DNA of 64,000 nucleotides from Asaia bogorensis (GTDB lineage: Bacteria; Pseudomonadota; Alphaproteobacteria; CACIAM-22H2): positions 1-64,000 of the forward strand of contig CAMDLT010000015.1 of assembly GCA_945901855.1 (NCBI GenBank), read 5' to 3'. The position numbers and the translations under genes were made by a program. Positions 10,373 through 19,147 of this stretch are shown here, piece after piece. The notes under the pieces are model-generated. The model saw nothing but the letters and a program-made list of their open reading frames with translations, was not told the DNA's origin and did not search any database. Positions within the stretch are counted from its first letter, which is position 1. Each line of letters opens with the position of its first letter.

Positions 10373-11560
10373 TCACGAAGCGGCGTCGCGCCCCAACGAA
10401 TCCCGTTGCAGGGCGGCTGCCATCGTTGCCAGCAGCCATAGCGCCGCAAACCACCAGCCCTGCCAGATGCCGTAGCTCAGCGACGCGATCGTCACGGCCG
10501 TGACCAGCGTTGCCCCCAGGATGGCGCGCCGCAGCGGCGGGCCGTTGCAACGGATTGCAAGAAAGCCGAGCAGGGCGGCCACAAGCGTCGCGCCGATCGC
10601 GCCAAGTTCGAGCCAAATTTGCAGTGTAAAATTGTGCGGATGTAGCGGAATTTTTTCGGCGGATATGTCGATCGTATCGTGGCCGCCTGGCATCTTGCGC
10701 GAAGCATGCATGCCCCAGCCGAAGACGGGCTTATCGGCAATGCGCAAGCCCACGAACTGCCAGATCGCCGCGCGATGGTAGATCGATACGGTCAGATCGC
10801 GCCGCGCGGCAAGCGTGTCGAACACGGGCAGCCGTGTCAGAAACGGTGCGGCGAGCACGCACGCCACCAGGATCGCTGCGACCGCGCGGGGCCCGACCAC
10901 GCGGAATGCCGCAGCACCGGCAAGGGCCGCGACGAGGGCGAGGGCCGCCGCCATGCTCTCGCCCGCCACAAACGCGACGATGCAGCCCGCAGCCAAGGCT
11001 GCTGCAGCAAACGGCCCGATGCGCCGCCAGGCGAGCGCGAAGGCGAGCGGCAGCAGCAGCGCCAGCACGGTTTTGGGTCGGTTGAGAAAGGCCCCCGATG
11101 CGGCGGGCGGGCCGAACAGCCGGACGAACAGCGAGTCGTCGGCTGCCATTACGCTTTCGCTCGCCATTTCGGCGAGCAAGATCGCGAGGCCGAAGCAAAA
11201 GCCGCCTAAGAGCGCCGTTTCCAGCCGTCGCGCTTGGGCGCTTTCGAGGCGCAGCGCTTTGGAGAGCGCGGCTAGACCCGCAAGGCCCGCGGCCGCCGAG
11301 CGCACAATGCCGTTGAGACCCTCAAATGGATCGGGCGCCCACAGGCACGATGCGAGCACAAGCGCCAATAGGGCTGCAAAGATCGCCAAGATCGCGCGCG
11401 GCACGCCGACCAAGCGCCGCGCTTGCGGATCGCACAGTGCGATGCCAGCCCCCGCAACCGCAAGCAGCACTGCCAAGCCGTTGGGTACGAGGACGGCAAT
11501 CGGCGCCATGGCGGCGGCGGCGGCGACCAGCAGCCTGTCCGCGGTGGCAGGCCGGTTCAT
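10373..11560 (-). CDS. O-antigen ligase / Wzy-like membrane protein
   Basis: A 395-residue, strongly hydrophobic protein with about ten to twelve membrane segments. Near residue 310 it has a periplasmic-loop motif, [17 protein letters not shown], which matches the H-x-H-N signature of the O-antigen ligase (Wzy_C/WaaL) family. Such proteins either polymerise lipid-linked repeat units or transfer a glycan to lipid A core; sequence alone does not separate the two. The start codon overlaps the stop of the upstream aminotransferase gene (ATGA at 11557-11560), so the two are one transcriptional unit on the minus strand, upstream of purH. Confidence 0.85.
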   Translation of the reverse strand: MNRPATADRLLVAAAAAMAPIAVLVPNGLAVLLAVAGAGIALCDPQARRLVGVPRAILAIFAALLALVLASCLWAPDPFEGLNGIVRSAAAGLAGLAALSKALRLESAQARRLETALLGGFCFGLAILLAEMASESVMAADDSLFVRLFGPPAASGAFLNRPKTVLALLLPLAFALAWRRIGPFAAAALAAGCIVAFVAGESMAAALALVAALAGAAAFRVVGPRAVAAILVACVLAAPFLTRLPVFDTLAARRDLTVSIYHRAAIWQFVGLRIADKPVFGWGMHASRKMPGGHDTIDISAEKIPLHPHNFTLQIWLELGAIGATLVAALLGFLAIRCNGPPLRRAILGATLVTAVTIASLSYGIWQGWWFAALWLLATMAAALQRDSLGRDAAS

Positions 11561-13017
11561 GCCGCTGCGGGCGCGGCAAGCCTATGTGCTGCGACCAGAC
11601 GCACGACCGTGTCGGCGACAAAATCGAGTTCGGCTTGGGTGATCGAGGTCGAGGAGGGCAGGCTGAGCCCGTTGGCCGAGATGCGCGCCGATACTGGAAA
11701 CTCGCGGTTGCCCGCGAAGCCTTTGTAGGGCGGCATGTCGTGCATACAGTAGAAGATCGGGCGCGTGTCGATGCCGGCCGCAGCGAGCTTCGCCATGAAC
11801 GCATCGCGCGAAACACCGAGCGCCGCGCAGTCGAGCACGATCGTGTAGACCCAGTAGGAATTTTCGAAACCGTCGCGAATGGTCGGGCACTCGATTTCGG
11901 CAATGCCCGCAAAGCGGCGGTTGTAGTGCGTCGACAGCCGCTTTTTGGAGTCGAGAAAGCCCGCGAGCTGCTCGAGCTGCGCGCAGCCGATCGCGGCCTG
12001 CAGATTGGTGAGGCGGTAATTGAAGCCGACTTCGTCGTGCCAGTAGCGGCGCTGCGGGTTCATGCCGTGGTCGCGCAAGCGCCGCGCGCGTGCTGCGATC
12101 GCATCGTCCTTGAAGACGACCATGCCGCCTTCGCCGGTCGTCATGAGCTTGTTGGAGAAAAAGCTGAACGTGCCGCAGTCGCCAATGGCGCCGCACGCAA
12201 TGCCGTTCCATTTGGCGCCCACCGCTTCGGCAGCGTCTTCCACGACGACCAGGCCGCGGCGCTTGGCAAGCGCCAGGATCGGCGCCATGTCCGTCGGCTG
12301 GCCGTAGAGATGGACCGGCATGATCGCCTTGGTGCGCGGCGTGATGGCGGCGGCGACCGCATCGGGATCCATGTTCCAGGTGTCGGCGGCGACATCGACC
12401 AGCACGGGCGTGGCACCCGTATAGATCACGGCATTGAGCGTGGCCGCGAAAGTGAGGTCGGGCACGATCACCTCGTCGCCCGGGCCAATGCCGTAAGCGG
12501 CGAGTGCGAGATGCAGGGCAACCGTGCCGTTCGACACGGCAAGCGCGTGCGGCACGCCAAGCAGGGCAGCGAACTCGGTTTCGAAGCGGCGCACAAAGCT
12601 GCCCTGGCTCGAAATCCAGTTCGTGGTCACGCATTCGGTGACGTATTTGAGCTCGTTGCCGCCAAGCGTGGGCTCGGCGATCGGCACGCGGCGCGCATCG
12701 GCGGGGGTTGCGAGTGCAAGCGCACGCCCTTGGCCGTCCAAAGAAAGGGCGACAGAACCTGCTTGCGCACCTTCCTGCATCGCCGTTCCGGCCGTAACGG
12801 CGCCTGCTTTGGCGCCGAGCATGGCGCTGTCGAGATGCCCAAGCACGCGCCCGCCAGCGTCGGCCACGAAGAGAATGCCAAATTTGCTGGCCCGCAGGCG
12901 GGTTGCCGCTTCGTCACGGGATGCCGTGTCGCGGATCAGAAATTCGTCGAGAACGGAGACAGTCGACACGAGCCTGGAACCTTTTTCGGGGGCAAGTGGT
13001 TTGAGCAAGATATACAT
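11557..13017 (-). CDS. CBS-domain / DegT-type sugar aminotransferase fusion
   Basis: This 486-residue protein has two parts. Residues 15 to about 115 look like a CBS pair (ILFVADAGGRVLGHLD; ALALATPADAR), usually seen on sugar nucleotidyltransferases. Residues 120 to 486 form a DegT/DnrJ/EryC1 PLP aminotransferase: IAEPTLGGNELKYV start, SNGTVALHLAL, VEDAAEAVGA, and SFFSNKLMTTGEGG with the PLP lysine. The enzyme would transfer an amino group from glutamate to a keto-sugar nucleotide, as in LegC- or perosamine-synthase-like enzymes. The CBS part is an unusual addition, perhaps for adenylate or CTP sensing (inference). The stop overlaps the start of the O-ligase-like gene. Confidence 0.87.
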   Translation of the reverse strand: MYILLKPLAPEKGSRLVSTVSVLDEFLIRDTASRDEAATRLRASKFGILFVADAGGRVLGHLDSAMLGAKAGAVTAGTAMQEGAQAGSVALSLDGQGRALALATPADARRVPIAEPTLGGNELKYVTECVTTNWISSQGSFVRRFETEFAALLGVPHALAVSNGTVALHLALAAYGIGPGDEVIVPDLTFAATLNAVIYTGATPVLVDVAADTWNMDPDAVAAAITPRTKAIMPVHLYGQPTDMAPILALAKRRGLVVVEDAAEAVGAKWNGIACGAIGDCGTFSFFSNKLMTTGEGGMVVFKDDAIAARARRLRDHGMNPQRRYWHDEVGFNYRLTNLQAAIGCAQLEQLAGFLDSKKRLSTHYNRRFAGIAEIECPTIRDGFENSYWVYTIVLDCAALGVSRDAFMAKLAAAGIDTRPIFYCMHDMPPYKGFAGNREFPVSARISANGLSLPSSTSITQAELDFVADTVVRLVAAHRLAAPAAA

Positions 13018-13214
13018 TCAGCTATGCCATAACGTCGAACAGTGCAACTTACTTCCATGTCGTTTTCGACCGACGACGTTCCGTCGCGGGCGCGCTACGT
13101 AAATGCCGATTTTCCGGAAATTCGTCCTATCATTTGACCCTTGCACTCTTTTTCGCGTACCAAGTCAGACGGAGATGCAGTGCGTGCAAGCGTTTGAAAC
13201 AAAATGCCCTGTTC

Positions 13215-13781
13215 ATGGATGACCGAGCAGCGTCCCTTTCAGATTTGTTGAACGCGACCGGCGGGTTGGTGGGTACCAGAACGCGAGTGCGCCTGTTCAC
13301 GCCCGGCGATATCGATGCGACCTATCTGGCATGGCTCAATGATCCCGATGTCGTGCGCTACAGCAATCAGCGGTTTGTAAGCCATACGGCTCAAAGTGCT
13401 GCCGCATTCCTTTCCGGCTTTACCGCCTCGGAAAATTTGTTTTTAAGCATTCGCCGCCTTACCGACGACCGCGCCGTCGGCACAATGACGGTGTACCGCG
13501 CCGTGCCGCACGGGACGGCAGATCTTGGCATTTTGATCGGCGACAAGCAGGTTTGGGGCCAGGGTTTCGGCCGCGAAGCTTGGATTCTCGTGCTCAACTG
13601 GCTGGAATTCCGGCGGGCCGTACGCAAATTCACCTGCGGCACGGCCGCGCCCAACCGTGCGATGCGTCGCTTGGCCGAATTGTCAGGTATGGAACTCGAA
13701 GCGACCAAACACCAGCACGAGATCATCGACGGCGTGCCGGTCGATCTGTTGTTTTTTGCACGCTTTGCCACAAGCTATTGA
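13215..13781 (+). CDS. GNAT acetyltransferase, RimJ/RimL type
   Basis: A 188-residue GNAT-fold protein: RVRLFTPGDIDATYLAWLNDPDV near the N-terminus is the typical start of RimJ/RimL-type sugar acetyltransferases (compare the PseH group). DLGILIGDKQVWGQGFGREA carries the acetyl-CoA loop (Q/R-x-x-G-x-G/A variant, QGFGREA). The likely role is N-acetylation of an amino sugar nucleotide. ATG 13215 was preferred over an open frame from 13134, because the extra residues are cysteine- and arginine-rich and unlike the family. The gene is transcribed divergently from the CBS-DegT gene, and its stop overlaps the convergent GT4 gene by 7 bases. Confidence 0.85.
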   Translation: MDDRAASLSDLLNATGGLVGTRTRVRLFTPGDIDATYLAWLNDPDVVRYSNQRFVSHTAQSAAAFLSGFTASENLFLSIRRLTDDRAVGTMTVYRAVPHGTADLGILIGDKQVWGQGFGREAWILVLNWLEFRRAVRKFTCGTAAPNRAMRRLAELSGMELEATKHQHEIIDGVPVDLLFFARFATSY

Positions 13782-14917
13782 GGCGACGCGCTCGTCAAGC
13801 CGATCAGATCAAGTTGCCGGGCCACCACGTTGGCTTCATCGTAGAGTTCGCGCGCTCGGGCGAGCCCGGCCGCTCCCAGCCTTCTGCGCAGAGCTGTGTC
13901 CCCAGCCAGCCGGGAAAGGGCGGCGGCCAGCGCATTTGGATCGCGCACGGGCACCAAGAGCCCGGTTTCGCCGTCGACGACCTCCTCTCGGCTGCCGCGA
14001 ATGTCAGTCGCGACGACCGGAAGGCCCGAAAGCATCGCCTCGATGATCGAGCGCGGCATGCCCTCGCGGTGCGAGGGCAGCGTGAAAATGTCGGCCGCGC
14101 GCAGCAAATCGGGCACGTCCGACCGGTAGCCGAGCTGCCGGATGCGGGCTTTCAAGATCGGATCGCTTTCGGCTGCCGCCAGGGCCGCACCGATGCCGCC
14201 GGCATGGTCGGAGGCGAGCCGTGCACCCACGATCCACAATTCGGCATCCACATTGCGCATCGCTTCGACGAGTTCGGGATAGCCTTTTTCGGCGACCAGG
14301 CGCCCGACCGTCAGGATCACGGGCCGATCCGGCGGCGTTCCGAGCGCTGCGCGGATCTCGGCGCGCGTCACCTCAAGCGGTAAGGCCGGGCGAAAACGTG
14401 CAGGGTCCGAGCCGTTGCCGATCGCATGAATGGGGCCGCGCGCCAACCCTAAGCGGCGTGCGGTTGCGGCATCTTCTTCGGCTTGCGTGAACAAGAGATC
14501 GGTCGTGCGCCCTGCGAGCCATTCGAGGCCGATATGCACGAAGCGTTTGTGCCACGGCATATGTTCGTGAAAATAGAAGCCATGCGCTGTGTAGACGATT
14601 TTGGGCACGCCTGCGCGCCACGCGGCCAAGCGCCCGGCGAGGGCCGCAACCGGTGTGTGCACATGCACGACGTCGAATTTGTCAGCACGTAAGGTCGCCA
14701 GGATCGCGCGGTAGCTGCGCCACAGCGCCAGCGGATTGGCAGAGCGGCGGATCGGCACGTCGATCACGCGAAACCCTTCGGCCTCGATCTTGGCAACGAG
14801 CTTGCCGTGCGCGCACGCCCCCGTCACCTCGTGCCCGGCGTCGCGCAACCCGCGCATCAGCGGCAGCAGGAAATGGTAGAGCGTGAAATCGACCGCACAA
14901 AGCTGCAGGATGCGCAT
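13775..14917 (-). CDS. GT4-family glycosyltransferase
   Basis: A 380-residue GT-B fold retaining glycosyltransferase. The N-terminus MRILQLCAVDFTLYHFL and the HTPVAALAGRLAA/TAHGFYFHE segments match the PglA/WcaL-like GT4 branch that acts on undecaprenyl-linked acceptors. The C-terminal half has VGRLVAEKGYPELVEAM and the nucleotide-sugar E-x7-E motif in EGMPRSIIEAMLSGLPVVAT near residue 290. It should add one sugar to the growing repeat unit on the cytoplasmic face of the membrane. It lies 13 bases downstream of the asparagine-synthase gene on the same strand, so the two are probably co-transcribed. Confidence 0.92.
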   Translation of the reverse strand: MRILQLCAVDFTLYHFLLPLMRGLRDAGHEVTGACAHGKLVAKIEAEGFRVIDVPIRRSANPLALWRSYRAILATLRADKFDVVHVHTPVAALAGRLAAWRAGVPKIVYTAHGFYFHEHMPWHKRFVHIGLEWLAGRTTDLLFTQAEEDAATARRLGLARGPIHAIGNGSDPARFRPALPLEVTRAEIRAALGTPPDRPVILTVGRLVAEKGYPELVEAMRNVDAELWIVGARLASDHAGGIGAALAAAESDPILKARIRQLGYRSDVPDLLRAADIFTLPSHREGMPRSIIEAMLSGLPVVATDIRGSREEVVDGETGLLVPVRDPNALAAALSRLAGDTALRRRLGAAGLARARELYDEANVVARQLDLIGLTSASPQ

Positions 14918-14930
14918 GGCGCTTGATGCC

Positions 14931-16865
14931 CTATCCCCAGCGTTTCTGCCAGCTTCGGAACATCAGCACGGTCCACAAAGCATAGGTGCGGTCTTCGCCC
15001 GCTTGGTGGGCCGCCCACGCCGCCGCGATGGGGGCGGGCGCCAAAACACCGTCGGCGGCGATGGCGGCGGGATCGAGGAGATCGGCCGCCCAGTCGCGCA
15101 GCGGGCCCCGCAACCAAGCGCCGATGGGAACTGCAAAGCCCATTTTTGGCCGCTCGAACAGGTCGCGCGGAACATAGCGCGCCAGAATCTCGCGCAAGAT
15201 CCATTTGCCCTCGCCGCCGCGCAGCTTCAGATGCGGCGGCAGGCGCCAGGCATGTTCGACCACGCGATGGTCGAGCAGCGGGTTGCGGCCTTCGAGCCCG
15301 ACTGCCATCGTGGCGCGATCGACTTTCGTCAGCACGTCGTCGGGCAGATAGGTAAGCGTGTCGAGCAATTGCATGCGCGCGGCGAAATCCGGCATATCGG
15401 CGGCCATCGTCTTGTCCCAGATCGGGCCGTCGGGCTCGATTGCCCCTGGCACCAATACGCGCGGATCTGGCCACTGGCTCACGAGCCCGCGATAGATCGC
15501 CGACGGATCGTCCGCCGTGAGCAGGGCTGCGAGCTTCGCGGCTTTCTCGGCCGGGCGAACGGGTCGTTTGGAGGCTGGCAGCAGCGCGCTCAGCAGCCGA
15601 TAGCCGGTTTCGCCGGGCATGGTAAGCGCGCGCGCGATGCCGCGCCGAAGCCAGCGCGGCAGCATGCGCGTGTCGCTTTCCAAGCGGTCGGCCCAGACAT
15701 GGCGGTTGTAGCCGGCAAAACTCTCGTCGCCGCCGTCGCCCGAGAGCGCCACTGTCACATGTCGGCGCGTCATCTCCGCCACGAGATATGTCGGGATCTG
15801 CGAGGCGTCGGCAAACGGTTCGTCGTAGAACTCGGCCAATTTCGGGATCACGTCGCGGGCTTGTGCGGCCGAAACGTAAAGCTCGGTATGCGCGCAGCCC
15901 AGATGCGCTGCAACCGCCTTGGCATGTTTTGCTTCATCGTAGCCCACTTCGTCGAAACCGATCGTGAAGGTCCGTATCGGCGTGCCGCTTTGCGCCTGCA
16001 TCAGTGCCACGACCAGCGAAGAGTCGATGCCGCCCGACAGAAAAGCGCCAAGCGGCACGTCGGCGATCATGCGCCGCTTTACCGCGTCGCGCAGCAACAG
16101 ATCGAGATTTTCGATCGCGGTTTCGTCGTCGATTTGGGTCGACCAATGCGCACGGCCGGCCATGGCCACGTCCCGCGCCGACCAGTAGGTCGTGAGGCGC
16201 AGTTCATGGCCTTCGTGCCATTCGAGCAAAGTGCCGGGCAGCAGTTTTTTGGCTTCGCGATAGATCGTAGCCGGGCCCGGCACGTCGGCGTGGCGGAAAT
16301 AGGCCAAGAGCGCACCACGATCGAGGCTCGGCGCAAAATCCGGCACCGCGCGCAGCGCCTTGAGCTCGGAGCCGAAGATCAGTCGCGTGCCGTCGCAGGC
16401 ATAGTAGACAGGCTTCACGCCCAGCCGGTCGCGGATCAGATAGAGGCTGCGGGTCGCGCGATCCCACAGGCCGATCGCGAACATGCCGATCAGTTTTTCG
16501 ACGGTCGCGCGAACGCCCCAACGCGAAAAACCCTCGAGCATAACCTCGGTGTCGGATGTGCCGCGAAAATTGTGGCCTGTTGCCGCGATTTCGGCGCGAA
16601 GCTCGGAGAAATTGAAGATCTCGCCATTGAAGGTCGCAACATAGCGCCCGTCGGCCGAGTGCATGGGTTGGAAGCCGGTCGGCGACAAATCGACGACCGC
16701 CAGACGGCGATGGCCAAGGGCAATGCCCGCTTCCGCATCCGTCCAAACGTCGCCGCCGTCCGGGCCGCGATGCTGGAGCGTGTCGGCCATCGCGCGCACG
16801 CACGCTGCTAAGGGTGCTGTGCCCAGCTGCTTGCGACGATCCAGAAACCCGACAATCCCACACAT
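14931..16865 (-). CDS. asnB: Asparagine synthase (glutamine-hydrolysing) family protein
   Basis: This 644-residue protein has the class II glutamine amidotransferase domain with the catalytic Cys directly after Met (MCGIVGFLD), RGPDGGD and the FNGEIFNF motif. It then has the ATP-pyrophosphatase synthetase domain with SGGIDSS near residue 277. In cellular metabolism the family makes asparagine. Within polysaccharide loci its members often amidate uronic acids or other glycan carboxylates, and the setting favours that, but sequence does not decide. It is the first gene of a minus-strand pair with the GT4 gene. The intergenic region upstream (16866-17105) also holds the promoter and operators for the opposite direction. 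Confidence 0.92.
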   Translation of the reverse strand: MCGIVGFLDRRKQLGTAPLAACVRAMADTLQHRGPDGGDVWTDAEAGIALGHRRLAVVDLSPTGFQPMHSADGRYVATFNGEIFNFSELRAEIAATGHNFRGTSDTEVMLEGFSRWGVRATVEKLIGMFAIGLWDRATRSLYLIRDRLGVKPVYYACDGTRLIFGSELKALRAVPDFAPSLDRGALLAYFRHADVPGPATIYREAKKLLPGTLLEWHEGHELRLTTYWSARDVAMAGRAHWSTQIDDETAIENLDLLLRDAVKRRMIADVPLGAFLSGGIDSSLVVALMQAQSGTPIRTFTIGFDEVGYDEAKHAKAVAAHLGCAHTELYVSAAQARDVIPKLAEFYDEPFADASQIPTYLVAEMTRRHVTVALSGDGGDESFAGYNRHVWADRLESDTRMLPRWLRRGIARALTMPGETGYRLLSALLPASKRPVRPAEKAAKLAALLTADDPSAIYRGLVSQWPDPRVLVPGAIEPDGPIWDKTMAADMPDFAARMQLLDTLTYLPDDVLTKVDRATMAVGLEGRNPLLDHRVVEHAWRLPPHLKLRGGEGKWILREILARYVPRDLFERPKMGFAVPIGAWLRGPLRDWAADLLDPAAIAADGVLAPAPIAAAWAAHQAGEDRTYALWTVLMFRSWQKRWG

Positions 16866-16943
16866 TGCGGTGCCTTTGGGCGGACATCGTCCGTTTTTTG
16901 AACGAAGGCGAAGGGCAGGCGCCTGCGACGTCGACCCTCTCGA

Positions 16944-17015
16944 CTAATACCCTGATTCAAAACATTGTTCAACGATTGAACACGCTTGACGTTCAGGATG
17001 TGAACGCCCTATAAC
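16944..17015 (+). repeat. 72-bp promoter repeat, copy A
   Basis: These 72 bases match 19067-19138 at 62 of 72 positions in direct orientation. The repeat carries two 15-bp inverted repeats and a sigma70-like promoter, with the same spacing in both copies. The conserved part extends weakly into the first codons downstream. Similarity is highest over the operators and the -35 element, suggesting selection on the regulatory sites rather than a very recent duplication. Confidence 0.9.
16967..17015 (+). promoter_or_regulatory. Promoter A with twin GTTCA-N5-TGAAC operators
   Basis: The first operator is GTTCAACGATTGAAC (16967-16981) and the second GTTCAGGATGTGAAC (16991-17005), centres 24 bp apart. 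A sigma70-like promoter overlaps them: -35 TTGACG at 16986-16991 and -10 TATAAC at 17010-17015, spacer 18. The second operator lies in the spacer, so a bound protein would block RNA polymerase. A degenerate third site, with the 5-bp arms GTCCG and TGAAC, lies at 16889-16903, at the same distance upstream as the intact site near copy B. The promoter should drive the capsule-type transferase gene at 17106. Confidence 0.7.
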
Positions 17016-17024
17016 GTCCCGGGC

Positions 17025-17093
17025 ATGGCAAATGAAAAGGAGCAAATCATCGACTGTCACCTTTTTCGACGCCGCATATTATTTGAACGCTGA
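17025..17093 (+). other. 22-codon leader ORF, possible remnant of a regulator N-terminus
   Basis: An ATG lies 9 bases after the -10 hexamer of promoter A, exactly as the MarR-type gene start does after promoter B. The 22-codon frame begins MANEKEQ, resembling the MTNSKDQ start of that regulator, and then diverges to a TGA immediately before the ribosome binding site (ACGGAGG) of the next gene. It may be a vestige of a duplicated regulator gene, or a translated leader that couples to the downstream gene. Whether it is expressed cannot be told from sequence. Confidence 0.4.
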
Positions 17094-17105
17094 CGGAGGC
17101 CCGCA

Positions 17106-18890
17106 TTGATTGCCCCCGATTTGCGCCACCCGGGAATTGTGTTCTGCGAGAGCCTTGCGGCCTTGCATGCCGCGCGGGCGGCGGGCTTGACCAACGATGC
17201 CGCGATACGCAGCGCCGCACCGGCCCTCGCTTTCGGCGACACCGGCGTCGAACCGCTTGAGGTTGGACCGCCGCGGCTGATGGCCTACTGGAATGATGCT
17301 TTGGCTCTCTCCGAAGCCGTTTTTCGAACAATGGAAGATGCCGGGCATAGCCACGCAGAAGCGCTGGTTGCTGCCCGCACGGCGGTCTGCCTGCATCGAA
17401 AGCTGACGAGTTTGCTAGCATTCACCGCGCAGGATTTCATCCAGCCGCGCCTGTTCATCGGGCTGCGCACCGGAGACTCAGCGTTGGACGCGCGCTTGAC
17501 CCCATCCTGGATCGGGCTTTTGGCGCAAAATCCCAGATTTTCCGAATATTCGGTCGAATCGCGGATCGGGCAGGTATCCGAGAACAAGCCCCCGTCTTTT
17601 GCTGCAAGGCTCCGGCTTTCAGGAATTGCCGATATCGGCTGCAGATTGGCTTTGCGGTATTGGCGGGACCGCAATGCGGGTACCAAGCCCGTGCTGCTGC
17701 TGTCGCACCCGACTGAACTGGCTCGCGAAATCGCGTGGGAATTGTGCCGCAAGGGCATGGCTCTGAAGGAGATCAAGGCGGCCGATCTGGCGAATGTCGC
17801 GCTTGCCGATATCGACGACGCGGTGCTTGCGCCGGTTGGCGCGTTTCTCGATCGCTGGTTTCCAAGCGAGGCCAAGTCGGCAGCCTTGGCCTTGTGGCGG
17901 CGGGATCTGTCGCAGGCTCAGGGGGCGTATTTGGCTGCGCTCGCGCAATGGCGCGTTCGCCTGCCGCAGCTATTGCCGCAGGGGAAAGGAGCGATACTCA
18001 CAGGGTTTCCCGGCGCGGCCTCGGCTTTGGCCATGGGCAGTGCCGCACAGGAAAACGACATTCCCGTGGTCGCCGTCCAGCACGGCGTCACGCGCGAGAT
18101 AGCGCAGACGCACGATGCTCTGCAATGCAACTACGAAAACGCTGCCTGCGATCTGTTTTTGACTTTCAATCCCGAAGCCAGCGAGATTTCGCAACGCTCG
18201 CCCTTTGGCCGCAGCCAAATCGCGACGATTGGCATGCCGCGCGTCTATCGCCGGATGCGTCGCAGCATTGGCCGCGAAAAACAATATCCGATCCTTTACG
18301 TATCGACGGCCCTGTTGGCTGGAAACGTGAACCATCTGTCTGGCGGGGTGTCGGATATCGAGCGCACGCGGCGCGAGATGAGTCTGATCGATGCCGTGCT
18401 GTCGCGGCTGCCGCATGGCGTGACCTACAAGCCCTATTCTTCGGGCAGCCGCTATGCCGATCCCAATCCGGTTTTGACCGAACTTGGCCGCCATCCGCGC
18501 ATCAAGCTTTACACGGCCGCCGACGATCTGCGCTACATGGCGGATCGCTATCGCATTCTGGTCACGGCACGGGCGACGAGCACGGTCAGCTGGTGCCTGA
18601 TGGCGCAAAAGCCGCTCGTTTACATAAATCATCCCGATCATGCGCCGCTGCGGCCTGATGCACGCACGGCATTCGTCCAGGCACTTTTCCTCTTCGATTG
18701 GGATGCGCATCTTTTCGAGCGTTTGCGGGATTTTCTTTCGCAACCGCTGGCCGAAATCGAGGATGCGTGGGATGCGATGGCAAAACCACGCGAAGAATTG
18801 TGCCGTCGCTTTTTGACCATTCCGGGATGGCAAGCAGGTGCACGCGGCGCGGAAGTCATCTGGCAGAAGCTGAATGCAAGAACCGGATGA
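17106..18890 (+). CDS. Capsule-type GT-B transferase, specific family not recognised
   Basis: A 594-residue protein without membrane segments. The C-terminal half (from about residue 290) looks like the GT-B fold of capsular and CDP-glycerol-type transferases: GAILTGFPGAAS, VVAVQHGVTREIAQ with the HG motif, DLFLTFNPEAS, PILYVSTALLAGN, and YMADRYRILVTARATST near residue 480. The N-terminal 250 residues are not recognised. A role in polymer assembly fits the position, but no substrate can be named. I chose a TTG start because ACGGAGG precedes it at a good distance and no ATG or GTG occurs before the conserved text. It lies between the two promoter repeats and is probably controlled by copy A. 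Confidence 0.8.
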   Translation: MIAPDLRHPGIVFCESLAALHAARAAGLTNDAAIRSAAPALAFGDTGVEPLEVGPPRLMAYWNDALALSEAVFRTMEDAGHSHAEALVAARTAVCLHRKLTSLLAFTAQDFIQPRLFIGLRTGDSALDARLTPSWIGLLAQNPRFSEYSVESRIGQVSENKPPSFAARLRLSGIADIGCRLALRYWRDRNAGTKPVLLLSHPTELAREIAWELCRKGMALKEIKAADLANVALADIDDAVLAPVGAFLDRWFPSEAKSAALALWRRDLSQAQGAYLAALAQWRVRLPQLLPQGKGAILTGFPGAASALAMGSAAQENDIPVVAVQHGVTREIAQTHDALQCNYENAACDLFLTFNPEASEISQRSPFGRSQIATIGMPRVYRRMRRSIGREKQYPILYVSTALLAGNVNHLSGGVSDIERTRREMSLIDAVLSRLPHGVTYKPYSSGSRYADPNPVLTELGRHPRIKLYTAADDLRYMADRYRILVTARATSTVSWCLMAQKPLVYINHPDHAPLRPDARTAFVQALFLFDWDAHLFERLRDFLSQPLAEIEDAWDAMAKPREELCRRFLTIPGWQAGARGAEVIWQKLNARTG

Positions 18891-19010
18891 CGCACGCGAC
18901 ACGGCGCGAAGTAGCGGCACAATGGCCTTGGTTGATATGGCTTAATCGGAAGGACGCAGCGTTAAACCGAAGCGCATTTCGTCCAGTGTCACGTGCTGGT
19001 CGCAGTAAGC

Positions 19011-19025
19011 GTTCATTTTGTGAAC
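19011..19025. promoter_or_regulatory. Upstream operator-like inverted repeat GTTCA-N5-TGAAC
   Basis: GTTCATTTTGTGAAC has perfect 5-bp arms and matches the consensus of the sites at promoters A and B. Its centre is 79 bp upstream of the first operator at promoter B, a spacing compatible with looping or cooperative binding. It lies in the 257-base non-coding gap between the capsule-type transferase and the MarR-type gene. Confidence 0.6.
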
Positions 19026-19066
19026 AAAATCTAACGCTAAGTCTTGATTGGCTCATAGAATCGAAG

Positions 19067-19138
19067 CTAATACTCTGATTTAAAATCATGTTCAACGATT
19101 GAACGCGCTTGACGTTCAAGGTGTGAACGCTCTATAAG
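19067..19138 (+). repeat. 72-bp promoter repeat, copy B
   Basis: Second copy of the repeat at 16944-17015 (62 of 72 identical, direct orientation). It stands immediately before the MarR-type regulator gene. The two copies flank the capsule-type transferase gene, so homologous recombination between them could in principle delete that gene. Confidence 0.9.
19090..19138 (+). promoter_or_regulatory. Promoter B with twin operators, start of the regulator operon
   Basis: Operators GTTCAACGATTGAAC (19090-19104) and GTTCAAGGTGTGAAC (19114-19128) have centres 24 bp apart. The promoter is -35 TTGACG at 19109-19114, an 18-base spacer, and -10 TATAAG at 19133-19138. The start codon at 19148 comes only 9 bases after the -10 and no ribosome binding site is visible, so the mRNA is expected to be leaderless or nearly so. 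The layout is that of an autoregulated repressor gene. Confidence 0.72.
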
Positions 19139-19147
19139 TGATGCCCT

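Noticed and set aside
11326-13032. 568-codon open frame on the plus strand opposite the CBS-DegT gene
   Set aside because: Shadow of the minus-strand gene, which has full PLP aminotransferase motifs.
14883-16811. 642-codon open frame on the plus strand opposite the asparagine synthase gene
   Set aside because: Antisense shadow; no recognisable motif, while the minus strand gives MCGIVGF and SGGIDSS.
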